Counted from the stretch's first letter, positions 1-11,830 are shown. The stretch is 64,000 nt of DNA from Athripsodes cinereus (GCA_947579605.1 OX388312.1:1364001-1428000); one strand, 5' to 3'. Notes: a model not told the origin generated them from the letters alone. Numbers and translations are program-made.

Positions 1-97
1 TATTGAATCATTCTTTACTGTTTACTGATAGCAGCCAACTTTACATTGAACAACATTCCAATTTAAAATACAATCAATATTCAAAAGGTAATAATTG

Positions 98-324
98 TTC
101 CGTGGAGCACTCACCCTCATAGGGAAAAGAATGCGTTTCTCGAAAAGAAATTTTCTAATGTCCTGTAAAAGAGTTCAACAAAATAAAGATATTTTACATC
201 TTACATTCAGCTATGAGATTTGTCACTATCCTGAAAGTCTTATTTTTTTTATAATTGAATCATTCTTCACAGCTTTCATGTTCATTACATGTAGCTGGTC
301 TGCTGGTTACCTCACTTACGGAAG
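98..324 (-). repeat. Dispersed repeat R1, copy at left edge
   Basis: A copy, read on the minus strand, of a roughly 230-bp repeat that recurs many times in this window. Shared landmarks are the GGTAACCAGCAGACCAGCT block at one end, a central ATCTTACATTCAGC(G)ATGAG block, and a TTTTACAGGACATT plus CGTGGAGCAC block at the other end. It is not coding and its class is unknown (non-autonomous element or LINE 3' end). Confidence 0.65.
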
Positions 325-484
325 TTTACTGTAAAGCAAAAAGAAAAATCTAAGAACTATTCCTTTAGAGCATTCAATGCTTTTGCAATTCAGGCATATT
401 GATATTGTTGATTTATTTTGGAAAACTTTAATGCGAAAAAAATATAAAAACATTCTTGCATTCAATCATATTACAAATAAGGTG

Positions 485-490
485 TTTATT
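485..490 (-). other. Candidate poly(A) signal of the small minus-strand gene
   Basis: TTTATT on the plus strand reads AATAAA on the minus strand, about 190 bp after the stop codon at 682. It is the first convincing signal downstream of the gene. The hexamer is seen; its use is inferred. Confidence 0.4.
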
Positions 491-681
491 AAAAATTCAA
501 GTATTTTCAATCAAGTTAATAAAAAAATCTAGCTTATAAATAAATATGAACAAAACCTTTACATCTATAGAAAAATATTATCAGTCAACAATATGTAAAT
601 CGAAATAAATTCAAACCTTAAAGTAGATATAGTATTGTAAACTGAAAAAAAACTTTCCTTGTAAGCTCTGTTGCTCGTGAA

Positions 682-1217
682 TCAATCCGAGCGTGCTTTG
701 CGAGCTTTTCTTTTCGACAGCTTCTGACATTGGTTTCTACCTTTTTCTTCAATTTCACCTTCAGCTTTTAAGGTACACTCTTCACAAAACTTTCTCACTT
801 TAGTTTCACCTCCACGACCTTTACAATAACTTAAAACGAAATACTTTTTAATAAACTTTGAATAATTTCCTTTCCAGTCTTTTTCAATATATTTCTCTCT
901 TATTCTTTCTGAAAAGTTCATAATTTTTTTCAGGTTCAAATTGTCCTCAGAGATTTTTCTCTTCTTTCCTGCAGGTTCTATTATTAGATCTGGTAAAGTT
1001 GAACAAGAAGATGTTGTCGCTGATAGAAATTGTCCTTCATTTGATTCTGTGCTGAAAAGCTTACGAAAGTTTGGAGAATATAGAAGCACATCCGGTGATT
1101 TTATAGGCGAAGTTTGCAGCAAAGTTGCACTTGAAGATTCTGAGGGGGTTGAAGTTTTTTCAGAAACTTCACTTGCTTTTGTTTTGGAGGTTTCTCGCCC
1201 ATCATCACTACTTGTAT
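682..1217 (-). CDS. Small gene, exon 3 (terminal)
   Basis: A 536-bp terminal exon after a polypyrimidine TTTTTTTAG acceptor. It encodes 178 residues counting the split Asp, ending in the basic stretch KRKARKARSD and a stop. The opposite-strand reading at 941-1246 is a shadow of this exon. Confidence 0.72.
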
Positions 1218-3946
1218 CTAAAAAAATAATATTTTTTTTCTTTTAAAAATAAAGCACTCATTCTCGAGTGAATAATAGCAAATAATGATTATAAATAAAA
1301 AGTTTGTATAATGTTTCTTTCAACAATGCGATGTATTGATATAGGTATAGAGAAATAAAATAATTAGGTACTATTTTTATAACTTAATAACAGCTTTCTT
1401 ATAAATGAAAATGTATGGCTAGAAAACTTAATTATAACTGTAAAGAAATTAGTATATCCTCTGACAAATCAAGTCGGTCTATCTATCTATTAATACTATT
1501 AAAATATATTTTATAAGTCGGTTATTTACTGAAATCATACATCAATGCTAAATGTGATTCATGAAATATTGTCCTATGTGCAAGTAAGTTTAAAAATGTG
1601 GTCACATAATCTGAAAGAATTCCCTTATCTCCTATAAACGAGCATTTTTATAATATTATGTTTTCATACTTATTTATATTATTTTTAATGTTTATACTTT
1701 TTTATAAAAACTTATTTATATTTGTATTTTTATAATATTATGTTTTCATACTTTGTATTTTCTGTTACTAGATTTTTTAAAGTCGCTATCGATATTGGTC
1801 AACTTATCTATTTCCGTTGAAAGGTTTGCCGAAATCGATAGCAATTTTTTAAAAATCGAGTAACAGATAATACATACCTAGACTAAGTACTTTATATGGT
1901 AAAAATGTCTTACAACTGTTAGTAACATAGTTAATTCTTTAAAAATTAGTGAGAACAATATAAATTATAAATGGCATAGTATAAATTTTGTTTAACCATC
2001 ACTCACCTGTTTTCCAATCATATTCCAAACTCTGAATATACAAATTACTGGGCTGAAACAAAAATAGGAATTTATTAAAATTAAGTGAAGGTGTAAGGTG
2101 TAAGACAGGGATGCTCAATGTCGCCAGCACTCTTTAACTGCTATATACAGCAAGCTATTGATGAACTCAGAGAAGAAATGAAGAATTGGACAGGAGTAAA
2201 AATAAATGGGAAAAAGGTTGATATGATTAGATATGCTGACGACATAGCACTGCTCGCAGACTCCGAGATGGAGTTGAACGAAGCCTTAGGAAAAATGGAA
2301 AGTATACTGTTGTCAAAGTACAACATGAAAATAAATAAAGATAAAACAAAATGTATGGTCGTTGGAAGGGAGGAAGCGACTGCGAACATTGCCATAAATA
2401 GAGTGAGCATCAAACAAGTAAGAGAATTCGTGTACTTGGGCAGCAGAATAAACCAGGATGGACGATCCAAATCAGAGATTGTGAGCAGAATAAACCAGGC
2501 ACGAATTGCCTTTAACAAAAAATCCAAAATATTAGAATCCCCTAATATTGATCTAAGCGTGAGGAAGAATCTCACTAAAGCCTTTGTGTGGAGCATTCTG
2601 CTATATGGGTGCGAGACGTGGACCATCAGTAAGAGGGAAAGCGGACGGTTAGCGGCATTTGAAATGTGGTGCTATAGACGCATGCTGAAGATTCATTGGT
2701 CGGAACACGTCGAAAACGAAGAAGTGTTAACCAGGGTTGGCGAAAAAAGGCAACTCCTCAAAAGAATCTGCCAACAACGAGCTAATTGGATTGGCCACAA
2801 CATCAGGCACCCAGGACTGCTCATCGCAAACGCAGAGGTCGACCGAGAGACGCCTATATGGACCAACTGAAGAGGGACATGAGCTGTGGCTCATATATGG
2901 AGTTGAAGAGACTGGCTGAGAATAGGGAGGAGTGGAGAAATAAGTCAAAACTCGTTGCAGACCAATCCAATGGATTGTAACTCATTATATTATATTATAA
3001 GTGAATGCATCAAAACTTCGATTATCATGAATAATTTTTATGTAGATATGATAATATTACCCGGAGAATAAAAATCCGGTATAATATTGTGGTTTTATTA
3101 AATAAAAAAAATTGCATTTTTCGTACGCGTTCGACATGTCACTAGTAGGTACTTATATTTTTACATTTGACTGATTTTGTAGGTTAGGTTAGTTAGGTAG
3201 TCAGGTGTTTTTTTTTTTTATGTAAAAGCATATGTATTGACAATCATTTCATTTCCATATAATTTCTTGTGTGAAAAACTATATACCTAACTATGTGAAT
3301 ACCTATAAGTAGATTTTTTTTATTTTTGATAAGTCCACGTCACCTTAATATTTATCCAAAAATAAATAAACAAATATTATTTTTTAATAAATTCAATCAA
3401 AATCATTTGTCCTGCAATCTGGAAATATTTGAGTCAATTTCTACTATAGGTTATCCAGTTAGAAAATATATTATATTGATGATCATAGTTGTTTTTATTT
3501 TTATTATCTTTCACTATACACTGTTACAAGATATCATGGGGCATCTAGATAATATATGAGCTGGGGGAGGGGTACAGATTGTATATAATGATTTATTCCT
3601 CTACATAGTTGAATTTAATGGCATAATTATGCATTTACATAATATTACGGTAACTGGGCGAGATGCACTCCCTCGCCCCCATATTGCATCTGAGCATTTC
3701 TATGATATCTTGTAACGGTATACAGTGAAAGATAATAAATACAATTATGATCTACAAAATATATTTTTGTAGTGGGTGCTACTGGATAACTTACAGTAGA
3801 AATTAACCAATATTTGTGATACACTGGTATGCCTCCGATGTCTAAATGGTATGCTGCGAATATAAAATTGTACTTACATTTCCCTCAGCACGCTGGTGAT
3901 ATTTTCTTTTTCTCAACACTTTTCGTTTATTTCTACAATCAGACAT
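682..3946 (-). CDS. Uncharacterised lysine-rich protein, three exons, 216 aa
   Basis: I do not recognise this gene. Spliced CDS: 3946-3878, 2052-2007, 1217-682. The ATG at 3946 has AAA before it and an in-frame TAA at 3967-3965. Splice sites are AAT|GTAAGT, TTTCAG|CCC, ACAG|GTGAGT and TTTTTAG|AT; phases agree, giving 216 codons plus stop. The protein starts with a strongly basic run (residues about 6-19), has a Ser/Thr/Glu-rich middle (about 40-75) with SPIKSP and YSP motifs that could be phosphorylated, a KKRK cluster near 115, then a Lys/Glu-rich C-terminal half with four cysteines and a terminal KRKARKAR block. These features suggest a nuclear protein; that is inference. There is no signal peptide or TM segment. 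Intron 1 was enlarged by a LINE insertion and an inverted-repeat element. No homologue is known to me. Confidence 0.72.
1644..1752. repeat. Direct repeat pair, 27 bp
   Basis: The same 27-bp AT-rich string (ATTTTTATAATATTATG plus TTTTCATACT) occurs at 1644-1670 and 1726-1752, inside intron 2 of the small gene. It looks like a local duplication. Confidence 0.75.
1762..1866. repeat. Short inverted-repeat element
   Basis: The left arm begins CTGTTACTAGATTTTTTAAA and runs into GCTATCGAT. The right arm, read in reverse complement, begins CTGTTACTCGATTTTT and also reaches GCTATCGATTTCGG. Arms are about 35-40 bp. A related piece (GGTTTACCGAAATCGAT ... AAGTAACGG) sits near 5340-5385, so it is a small foldback/MITE family. 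Confidence 0.6.
2007..2052 (-). CDS. Small gene, exon 2
   Basis: A 46-bp exon between TTTGTTTCAG and GTGAGTG. It reads PSNLYIQSLEYDWKT in the only frame that joins both neighbours without a stop, and leaves one base that completes an Asp codon in exon 3. Confidence 0.68.
2090..2997 (+). mobile_element. 5'-truncated non-LTR retrotransposon (reverse transcriptase remnant)
   Basis: Opens in the middle of a reverse transcriptase at GVRQGCSMSPALFN, followed by RYADDIALL (the YADD catalytic box), YLGSRI, LLYGCETWTI and the downstream QQRANWIGH region, as in RTE/CR1-type LINEs. Near 2838 the frame shifts; the C-terminus continues in another frame as RGRPRDAYMDQLKRDM to a stop at 2978-2980. An 8-bp duplication TAAGTGAA at 2082-2089 and 2998-3005 fits target-site duplication. 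The copy is dead: it is truncated, carries a frameshift and has no endonuclease. It lies in intron 1 of the small gene, in opposite orientation. Confidence 0.88.
3423..3818. mobile_element. Large inverted-repeat (foldback/MITE-like) element
   Basis: The segment 3436-3541 matches the reverse complement of 3700-3808 over roughly 105 bp, including TTATCCAGT and TATCTTTCACTRTA followed by CGTTACAAGATATCAT, with partial similarity further in around two G/C-rich GGGGGAGGG / CCCTCGCCCCC patches. No ORF and no clear target-site duplication. It sits just downstream of exon 1 of the small gene, inside its first intron. Confidence 0.75.
3878..3946 (-). CDS. Small gene, exon 1 (coding part)
   Basis: Holds 23 codons from the start ATG to AAT, followed by a consensus GTAAGT donor (phase 0). 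Ten of the 23 residues are Lys or Arg. Any 5' UTR continues to higher coordinates; I could not place the transcription start. Confidence 0.7.
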
Positions 3947-4227
3947 TTTGACAGATAAATAAATTTAAAAAAATCCTTGAATTAAATTGATTTTAATTAA
4001 CAATTCAATGACAGCAGCCTTGTACAAACAATCATGAAATAAAGTGACGCGAAGGTTCTAATTATTATTTTCTTACGCCACAACTGCGCAATCCCGAATT
4101 TTTGACATTCAACAGGAAATAGTCGTTATAATAAAATATTTATATTTAAAAGTGACCAAAAACAAAACTTATAATTATTTTTATTGAATTAATCATTCAC
4201 TCATACGTACGATCATGGCATTTACCC

Positions 4228-4316
4228 AAAATTGAAACAACCAGCGAACTCACTGTACCTACCTTTGTAAAAAAAAAACATGCAAGCCATCCTCTCCGTG
4301 CCAATTAAGTGCGCAT
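4228..4316 (+). repeat. R1 fragment
   Basis: Matches the first third of R1: AACCAGCGAACT ... ACATGCAAGCCATCCTCTCCGTGCCAA. The rest is missing. Confidence 0.6.
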
Positions 4317-4671
4317 TTAAATGTCTGGTCTGAATCTGCTAGCTGCCTGCTTGCAAATAAGGAATATCGTAATTGACTTATCTATATCGTCGTTGCATAA
4401 TATTTAAAATGACGCATGTGAATAAATAAAAAAAAATCACATTTTTTGAATAAACAGTTTATTATGACATAAAATCAATTATTCAAAGTGATTCTGAGTG
4501 TCAAATATTAAAGTTTAGTACTTTTAAAATAACATCATATGGCAATAAAAATTTCAAACAACAATTTTAATGTCTTAATGAACAGTTTAGGTATTTAGGC
4601 ATTTCAGAATAGGTATGCCTTATAAAAATACTCAAACATGCATCATTTGAAATATTCAACATGATATATAA

Positions 4672-4745
4672 TATATATATTTTTAAACAAATATATCTGG
4701 GTTTTGTTATAAACCCAAATACAACCTTATTATTATAAGCAACAA
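4672..4745 (-). repeat. SINE tail, family S3
   Basis: The block ATATATCTGGGTTTTGTTATAAACCCAAATACAACCTTAT is shared with the tail of the tRNA-headed element at 18936-19104, so this is the 3' end of the same SINE family without its head. Confidence 0.6.
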
Positions 4746-5182
4746 TTTTATTTTTATACCTAATTATTTTTTATGAATTTCCTAGTTTCAATGGAATAAT
4801 ATGACAAATAAATACCATGTAATTCCTCTTAGTTTTCAATTTATAAGCAATATCTATGAATATCCGTATCTCCATACATTTATTTAAAAAAAAAAAACTA
4901 TCTATCTTTCCTTTAATATGTTACAACTATACCGCAAGTGCTGGTGCCTTGTACAGTATAAGAACATACTTAGAAAACAAGAAAATATATTAATAAAAAC
5001 ACATACAGTATGAAAATATGCAGACTATTACAAGCTTTTTGAATAAAACTTTCAGATTACTAACTAGATGAAAAAGTTTTAAAAATTTCAGAATAAATTT
5101 CGGATTAGAGTTGACGTCTACTCTTTTCTGCTATTTTTCGAGTGTCCTGTAAAAAGCGTGTATTCTCACAACACCATCAAAA

Positions 5183-5225
5183 GAATGCCTTCGTTACGTC
5201 TCATGGATGGATAACGAAGGCATTC
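5183..5225. repeat. Perfect 14-bp hairpin
   Basis: GAATGCCTTCGTTA at 5183-5196 is exactly complementary to 5212-5225, with a 15-base loop. The surrounding 5220-5390 sequence is related to the foldback element at 1762-1866. Confidence 0.6.
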
Positions 5226-6009
5226 ATTCGAATATTTCTTCGGAGAATGCTCCGCATTGTCGCCAAAAGATTCAAGATTTTTGTTTGATGACTGAAGATT
5301 GACGTTCGCATCCAATTGTGTGAACCCAGCAAATGGCAGAGGTTTACCGAAATCGATCGCGATATAAATAATCAAGTAACGGAAGTGCATTGTGGAATAC
5401 TCAAAACATTCAAAATGTCTCGAAACTGTTACATAGTTAATCCATCTAAAATAAATGATATGATTTAGGTATTTTTATCTTAATTCTATAAAAACATGCA
5501 TTTAAGTCTGAATTTTATTCAAAATAATATGCATAAAAACATAATAATATGCAAACACACGTAATCCTTTAAGTAATCTTATCTGTAGCATATCTGTAGC
5601 GTAATAATATAGCTTCACTATTCTTTAACACTTTGCTCGAGGCGACATGCCTGAATGAGCGTCGCTGCAAGTGTTGAACAACAATAATATAATAATATTG
5701 TACACAATGTGTATATGTTATAATGATAATAGGGCAGGCGTTGAAGTTGAAAATAATCTGGGAAGATGCTACAATATTATGCAAGAACATGCAGTAAGAA
5801 ACTTGCTGGTTGTATTGCGAAGTAAGTAGTTATTTTATGTAGATTCTTTCTAACTTGCGCTTAGCAAATTTTGTATAAAGATGGCATATTATTATTACCG
5901 TATAATAAAGACAACATACTCGGAGCTCGGATAAAGTGTACATAATTTGTTGTTAAGTATTATGGTATGGTATATATACCTAGTATTATTATTATGTTGG
6001 ATGATTTAT

Positions 6010-6970
6010 TCGGCGCCGTTTAATGGAGCATCCATCTCAAGGGCGCGGGAAACTATGTTGGAAGAGCGAAGTCTTCAGCTTGCTCCTGAACGTTGTAATC
6101 GTTTTTACGGAGGTCCTCGGGGAGTCGGTTCTTGTTTGCTCTGTTGTTTTCGTCCAGCATGTTGGTGGATGTCTTAGCTGAGCGTAGAGGTCTACTTGCA
6201 GGTGTTTTGAGAACACAGAGTTCAGAAAGTGACTGAGGTGCCATTTTGTTTAAAGCTTTGTAGACTATAAGGCACAGTTTGTATTGGACCCTTTCACCTA
6301 CTCTTAACCAGTGTAACTTTTCCAGCAAAGGTGTGATGTGGCAACCCTTATCTTTGCGGAAAATAAACCTTGCAGCGCTATTGAATGCCATTTGTAGACG
6401 ATTCAGTTGAATTTGCGGCAGTCATACATATAGTATATTGCAGTAGTCTAGTCTAGAGACCACAAAAGCAGAGGTTAATGTTTTTATGCTATCAGGAATG
6501 AGGTTTTTCGACACTGAGCATATTTCGCGGATGTGGTAAAATGCGGAGCTCACCGTCTTTGAGATTTGGGACTCCGTAGACAGTGCGCTATCGATTCGTG
6601 ACCCGAGTATCGAGACTTTACTGGACGGTAGAATATCCGTGTCGGCTATCGAGATGGGATCTTTATCCAAGAGATGTTATCGGCCAGGTGATGCGACCCA
6701 TAAAAAAATCGTTTTAGCTGGATTCAGCTTAAGACGTCTCTTCGCCATTAGATTGGATAAGTTTGTTATACATTCTACGGCCCGGGCCTTGAGATAATTT
6801 TTCTGATCAGGTTTGCAAAAACCGACCAGAATTCTATCATCCGCGTAAGCATAGCTACGAATACGAAAGCCTGTTTTTTCTAGCATACTGTCGATATATC
6901 CAATGTAGAGGGTGAACAGAATTGGACCCAGGACAGAACCCTGAGGTAATTTGTCTACGTGTGTGTTTGT
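6010..6970 (-). mobile_element. Decayed L2/CR1-like LINE, 3' half
   Basis: Read on the minus strand it gives LPQGSVLGPILFTLYI, then SYAYADD (6886-6677), SRLDYCN (6670-6422) and LEKLHWLRVGERVQYK (6391-6053), the normal order of the reverse transcriptase and C-terminal part of L2/CR1-clade LINEs. The pieces are separated by small frame breaks and stops. The 3' end carries CCGTTTAATGGA ... CATCTCAAGGGCGC, also present at 54083, so both copies end in the same way. It is 5'-truncated and inactive. Confidence 0.87.
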
Positions 6971-7134
6971 GTCAACTTCCGTTATGTTAACCCTCCTTTA
7001 CACGAGACTCTTATTGTCTCTATAAGGTGTATATGTTTCGATTTAAATTTTAATGATATAATCTGTTTACATTGTTGTATCTGTATTGATTGTTGTGTTC
7101 AATAAATTATTGTTAAATTATTATTGTTATTAGG

Positions 7135-7333
7135 TAAACAAAAATAGAATTTAAAGATAGTCGGCAGGAGTTCAAAAAATAAAAATATCTTGAATTCAGC
7201 GATGAGATTTGCCACCCGATCAGAATGTCTGATTTTATTTTGTTGGCACGGAGAGGAAAGCTTGCCTGTTTATTACATGCAGCTGACCTGATGGCCACCC
7301 CACTTGTGGGATATGCCGTGATAGTATAGTACC
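7135..7333 (-). repeat. R1 copy
   Basis: Near full length in reverse orientation: GAATTCAGCGATGAGATTTG, then GGCACGGAGAGGA, then CCACTTGTGGGATATGCCGTGAT. Confidence 0.75.
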
Positions 7334-8569
7334 TATATATTAGTGGTTTAGGCAATCGTATAGAAGATTTTCTGACCACTGATAAAACCATTATGATGCT
7401 GTCTGGGGACAAATATTCATACACAATAATATTGCAGCTGATTTGTGTTTTTAACGATTTTTTTGTTCTGTTTTATTTGTTTCATAATGATGATAAATTA
7501 ATAAGTAATAATAAAATATACTGGTAAGTCTTTATATTATTTAACCATCTATATTTTTTGCTAAGAATTATTTTACACATAATTGAACTTTATGGTATAT
7601 ATCTACGTAACTTCCGTAATTTGTGTCTGTGGTATATATATCTACGTAACTACGTAACGCGATATCTTAATTTTATATGTAGATGGGTCACAGCCGTAGA
7701 CAAAATGATCATCAATTGAATAATGAATCAAGATTAGAATGTAAATATCAATTGCCGAATAAGTGATCTTTGATTGAGTCGAATGACATAATCTCTTAAC
7801 ACCATGACGTATTAAATCAAAATGATACACGTATATTGCATTTCAGTATAGCGATAGTTATGAAATAAACATTTACGAGTTCTCAGTCCTCGAAACGATC
7901 TCATAAAGATGAGATACGAACCAGAGTGATTTTGTGTTATATAAGTACCTATACCTGGCTGGTACTTTTTTCTACGTAATAACATACGCTCTAATATCGT
8001 TGTCGGCGCGTTGCGAAGAGGATCTTTTCAGGTTATAAGGAGATACGCGCTCGTGCAATGTGATCAATGATTAGAAGCTTAAAATTACCAACTTTCGTGT
8101 AGCCTCATCGCTTTGCTTCGGACTTCGTTACACAAATTTCTCAAATCCCACATTGGTATTTCTGCGAAACCCGTCATTAGGTTTATAGGCCTTGGTTGGT
8201 TTGGTTTTTGTATGGCTTCGGCTTGTATTAATAATCATTTCAAATTAAATCCTTGGTTCCCGTCCAGAAAGCCACTGCTTAGTCTCTGGGATCGATTTAT
8301 GGATGTCCATTCAGTCTCCCTCATACTTTCTTTCTGGATACTCTCCCACCAGATATTGGATTGTTTGGGGCTGAGCCTCATTATATGACCTAAAATTACT
8401 TTACATGTGAATAAGTTCAATTAAATGTTTCTATAAGAAAAAATAATAATGCGTGCATTTTTTGAAAGCAAAAAATATTTGAAAGAGTAGGTACCGTCCT
8501 GGATAACAGAATTCAGTGGTTTTAAAGAGTGATTTTTTTGGTTATTATATATATGGTGTCTATCTTTTT

Positions 8570-8640
8570 ATCTATGCGGTAACGCCGTATCCCAAATGGT
8601 GTAGGCAGAGAGAACGGAATGCCATATTAGCCTATTTTTA
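8570..8640 (-). mobile_element. LINE C-terminal scrap
   Basis: The reverse complement reads GGCATTCCGTTCTCTCTGC..ACAC, matching the end of the LINE tails at 61371 and 47188 (protein sense: DRS-W-RSVLSAYP). Only the last few codons and 3' end remain. Confidence 0.55.
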
Positions 8641-9630
8641 CGTACTTATTTCACTTCTTCCACATTCATGCAATTTCTCATACATGCATACTGCATACAA
8701 CACGCGGGCATCTTTGCTAATTTGATTCAATGTTCCAACCACGCAGTTTTCAGACCTCCGCGTTTATCATCCCTTCTTAATCAATTTGATCTACAAAATA
8801 CCTTCATAATGAAATATATATATTTGCTGTACTGAAATCGTCGTTACATCCGTATTCATCACAAAGAGATATTATGATTAGACGTTAAATAACATTATGA
8901 ACCTACTTAAGATAAATTAGATTTCATACTGTCATTTCATAAGTCATACGGTGATTCTAAGATTATGCAAACTATTAGAAGTCATTTTGTTTCGCGAATA
9001 AGTTGTAGTGTGCTAGTACCTACTTAGAATCAAATAAATAAATTTACTTATATTAGAACCTAATTTATAAGTTAAAAAAAAACCTTTAATAGAAGAATAT
9101 ACACATGTTTTTTTTAAGAATAATAACTAATGTGGGATTGAATTGAAAATATCACAAAACTATTAAAATAGTTTTAGTGTTTGAACAAACGTGATTTTGC
9201 GTGCAGACAACAGTAAACTGTGTTAGTATTATTTTCGTTTCGTACAATTCCATAATCAATCAATTTGAGATAAAAACAAAGGTTTTTCTTATTATTTTTT
9301 TTATTGTATTTGTGTTTGTACCAACTTAGTTATTGTTAAATGTTATTTTCAAATTTTATTTATTTACTTTATTCTTCACTCAAATCAATACAAATTATCA
9401 TAAAAATATCAAAGAATTCTAGAGACAGAGTGAAAATTCACACTGATGATAGTAGGTATTTATTTTTATTAAAATACACAGATAATTCTCCACTTTGATT
9501 TATTTAAAAACCTAGAGTAGGTATTTTCGTCAATATAATAATTATATCGATTGACATTCTCAACAAACACAATAGACAGTGAAACATTTCGAATTAAAAT
9601 ATACTAATAACATAATAGTATGATATAGTT

Positions 9631-9874
9631 GGCCGGTGTGGCGTAGAGGTAACGCTCTTGCCTTTGAATCACGAGGTCTCGGGTTCGATTCCCGGCCAGG
9701 TCAAAATGAAGAATGACCTTTTTCAAATTGTCCTGGGTCTGGGCGTTACATGTATATGTTTTAGTGTATATATGTGTATCGTCGTATTAGTACCCACAAT
9801 ACAAGATTCAATCTTAGTTTGGGACTAGCTCGATCTGTGTCAATTGTCTATCCATGTTATGTTATGTTATGTTA
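9631..9874 (+). mobile_element. tRNA-derived SINE, family S1, copy 1
   Basis: The head is tRNA-like: GGCCGG at the 5' end pairs with CCGGCC at about 9691-9697, an A-box-like TGGCGTAGAGGTAACG follows, and the B box GGTTCGATTCC is at 9682-9692. An unrelated body of about 160 bp ends in a (ATGTT)n tail. A second copy in the same orientation lies at 20618-20866. The body and tail, and the second copy, argue for a SINE and not a working tRNA gene. Confidence 0.88.
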
Positions 9875-10874
9875 ATTATCTATGAGAATGTACTATCTCG
9901 TTAAACTTTGTTCAAATCTCGTATTACATAATAAATACGAAGTTTTCTTCTATATAATAATATACTTACTTACTTACTTTTCGGGTCCGGACTTTAGACT
10001 TTGCCACTCCAGTATTCAGCGACGTAGGTATATCGCCTTGTCATTCGCCATCAATAGGTCACTCTCATTACATGCATTCCGCATCAGCGGGCATTGCATA
10101 ATAATATACCTAATGTTTTCTTTTAAGGGTTGTTTTCATATAGCTATCTAAAACAGACCATTAAAAATTCTTGAGTTTAGTAAAATTATGAAGCGTTATT
10201 ATTAATAAGTCACATATTGCAATAGGTTTACGTTTAAATCTTTTGAAAGGGAGTATGTATTACATAAAATTATTATCTAAACTTTTAATGAGAGCAGCAT
10301 GAACTTTTGCCAGCAGAAGATATACCTATATTTATTAAAAGTAGTAGTAGGTTAGTTTGTTCATTCATTTTATATCTGGTAATAATATAGGTAGCTACAA
10401 CATTTTATCAAAAAATTATAATAGTCTTTGCTTTTGATTACATTCATTATTTTAATTTGAAATTTTACTTTCTGTGCAGTTAAGTTATCGAGATTAATTA
10501 TTGTTTTGTGAAGTTACCTTTAAATCAATTTGGCAGACGCCCCATTTTGCTCCCCTCTTAGGAATCAGGCAATATTTTTTTTTTAATGGCTATACTCAGA
10601 AACTGAGTAATTTGAGCCAAATCAGTTATTTGAAAATGCACTAAAAAGTAAATATTAATAAAAAAAATACATTATAAAAAATATTGCAATAGATACAATT
10701 TTGTTCGATTTTAAAAAGGAAATTTATTTTTTGTATATTTAGTGAGAGTTCAGAGATAATAAGTGAGTCATATAAAAAGGTCTTTCAATTTCATCTCAGA
10801 GTCCGAACGATTTGAAAAAAAAAGAGGCAAAAAGTACAACAAATATGGAAATAGGTGGTTATAATATTTTTGCG

Positions 10875-10894
10875 CCCCCCCCCCCCCCCCCCCC
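10875..10894 (+). repeat. Homopolymer run C20
   Basis: Twenty consecutive C in an otherwise A+T-rich region. It may be a true microsatellite or a length error in the assembly. Confidence 0.9.
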
Positions 10895-11830
10895 TCACTT
10901 AGATATAATTCTGGGTACGCCAATGAATAGGCGTAGCTTTAATTTTCTTAAAAAAAATAGATTGCTAAAACAAAAATTTACTACATTGACATCTATTGAA
11001 AATTATCATAAACATTTTAATGTCATTTTACGTTAGCCGCGAACACAGCCTTGTCAAAACATAAAATGTTTCGATAAATATTCGTCAGATGGCACTAAAA
11101 ATTTAAAGGACGAAATTGGATTATGGATTTGATTTTCATTCATTTCTATTTTCATCCATAGAACATAATTAGACCAAAATAAAGAGTTCTTTCCTTTATC
11201 CTTGCGCTAATTTCGCCAAATGTAATTCAATTGTCAAAAGAGTTATGCCGGTTTGGCGCGTCATTTTGCGGGAACTGTAAAATAAAGTAAACCTATGAAA
11301 ATTAACAAGATTTTAGTGGTGATTTTTGTACAAAAAGTATAATATTTTCGTCGTAACACCATCAAATAGGATTTCCAGTGAATTAACATTATTATTATCA
11401 CTAATCTAAATCAAATCCCAGGTATTATGTTTAAATCGTCTCATCACCACTGTGTTGGGTCATAGACATACTGTTGGGTAGCCAGCGAACCCCCTGTTTA
11501 CAGTGAGCATGTCATTTGTCATCATTTGCAAGACGTAAATAAAGTATGTCATTCAGGATGAGTGGCATATGTCTCTGAATTGCAGATATAAAATGTGATG
11601 TTTTAGTTACTTTTTACAGAACATTCCAACAAAATTAAAAAGAAAAATGTGATATCCATCCTATTTTGTAGATTCCACAATAAATAGTTATAAAATTAAT
11701 TTGATATAGATACCTATAATTTAAATTGAGACAACTATTTGGTTCTCGAATAAATACTTAAACAAGTTCAGGTATGCATTTACATATCTAACTGCGAACA
11801 AAAAAACTTTGGTCTTTCCTTCTGAAATTA

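Larger units (their letters stand above)
3968..11788. other. Intergenic region between the small gene and the SLC1 gene
   Basis: No gene is supported here. It contains the repeats listed separately (R1 fragments, SINE tails, an L2/CR1-like LINE, a LINE C-terminal scrap, a full tRNA-derived SINE, a C20 run). The remainder, notably 8.7-9.6 kb and 9.9-11.8 kb, is A+T-rich sequence with only short stop-bounded frames. Promoters of the flanking genes must lie at its two ends, but no core motif is convincing. Confidence 0.6.

Noticed and set aside
941..1246. Plus-strand open frame of about 100 codons
   Set aside because: It lies antisense over exon 3 of the small minus-strand gene and has no motif; treated as a shadow.
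8113..8420. Overlapping frames on both strands near 8.1-8.4 kb
   Set aside because: No recognisable protein; the region is next to LINE debris and could be an older repeat, but I could not support a call.
9631..9700. Possible tRNA gene (A and B boxes)
   Set aside because: The anticodon arm does not fold cleanly, a long non-tRNA body with (ATGTT)n tail follows, and a second copy exists; it is a SINE head.
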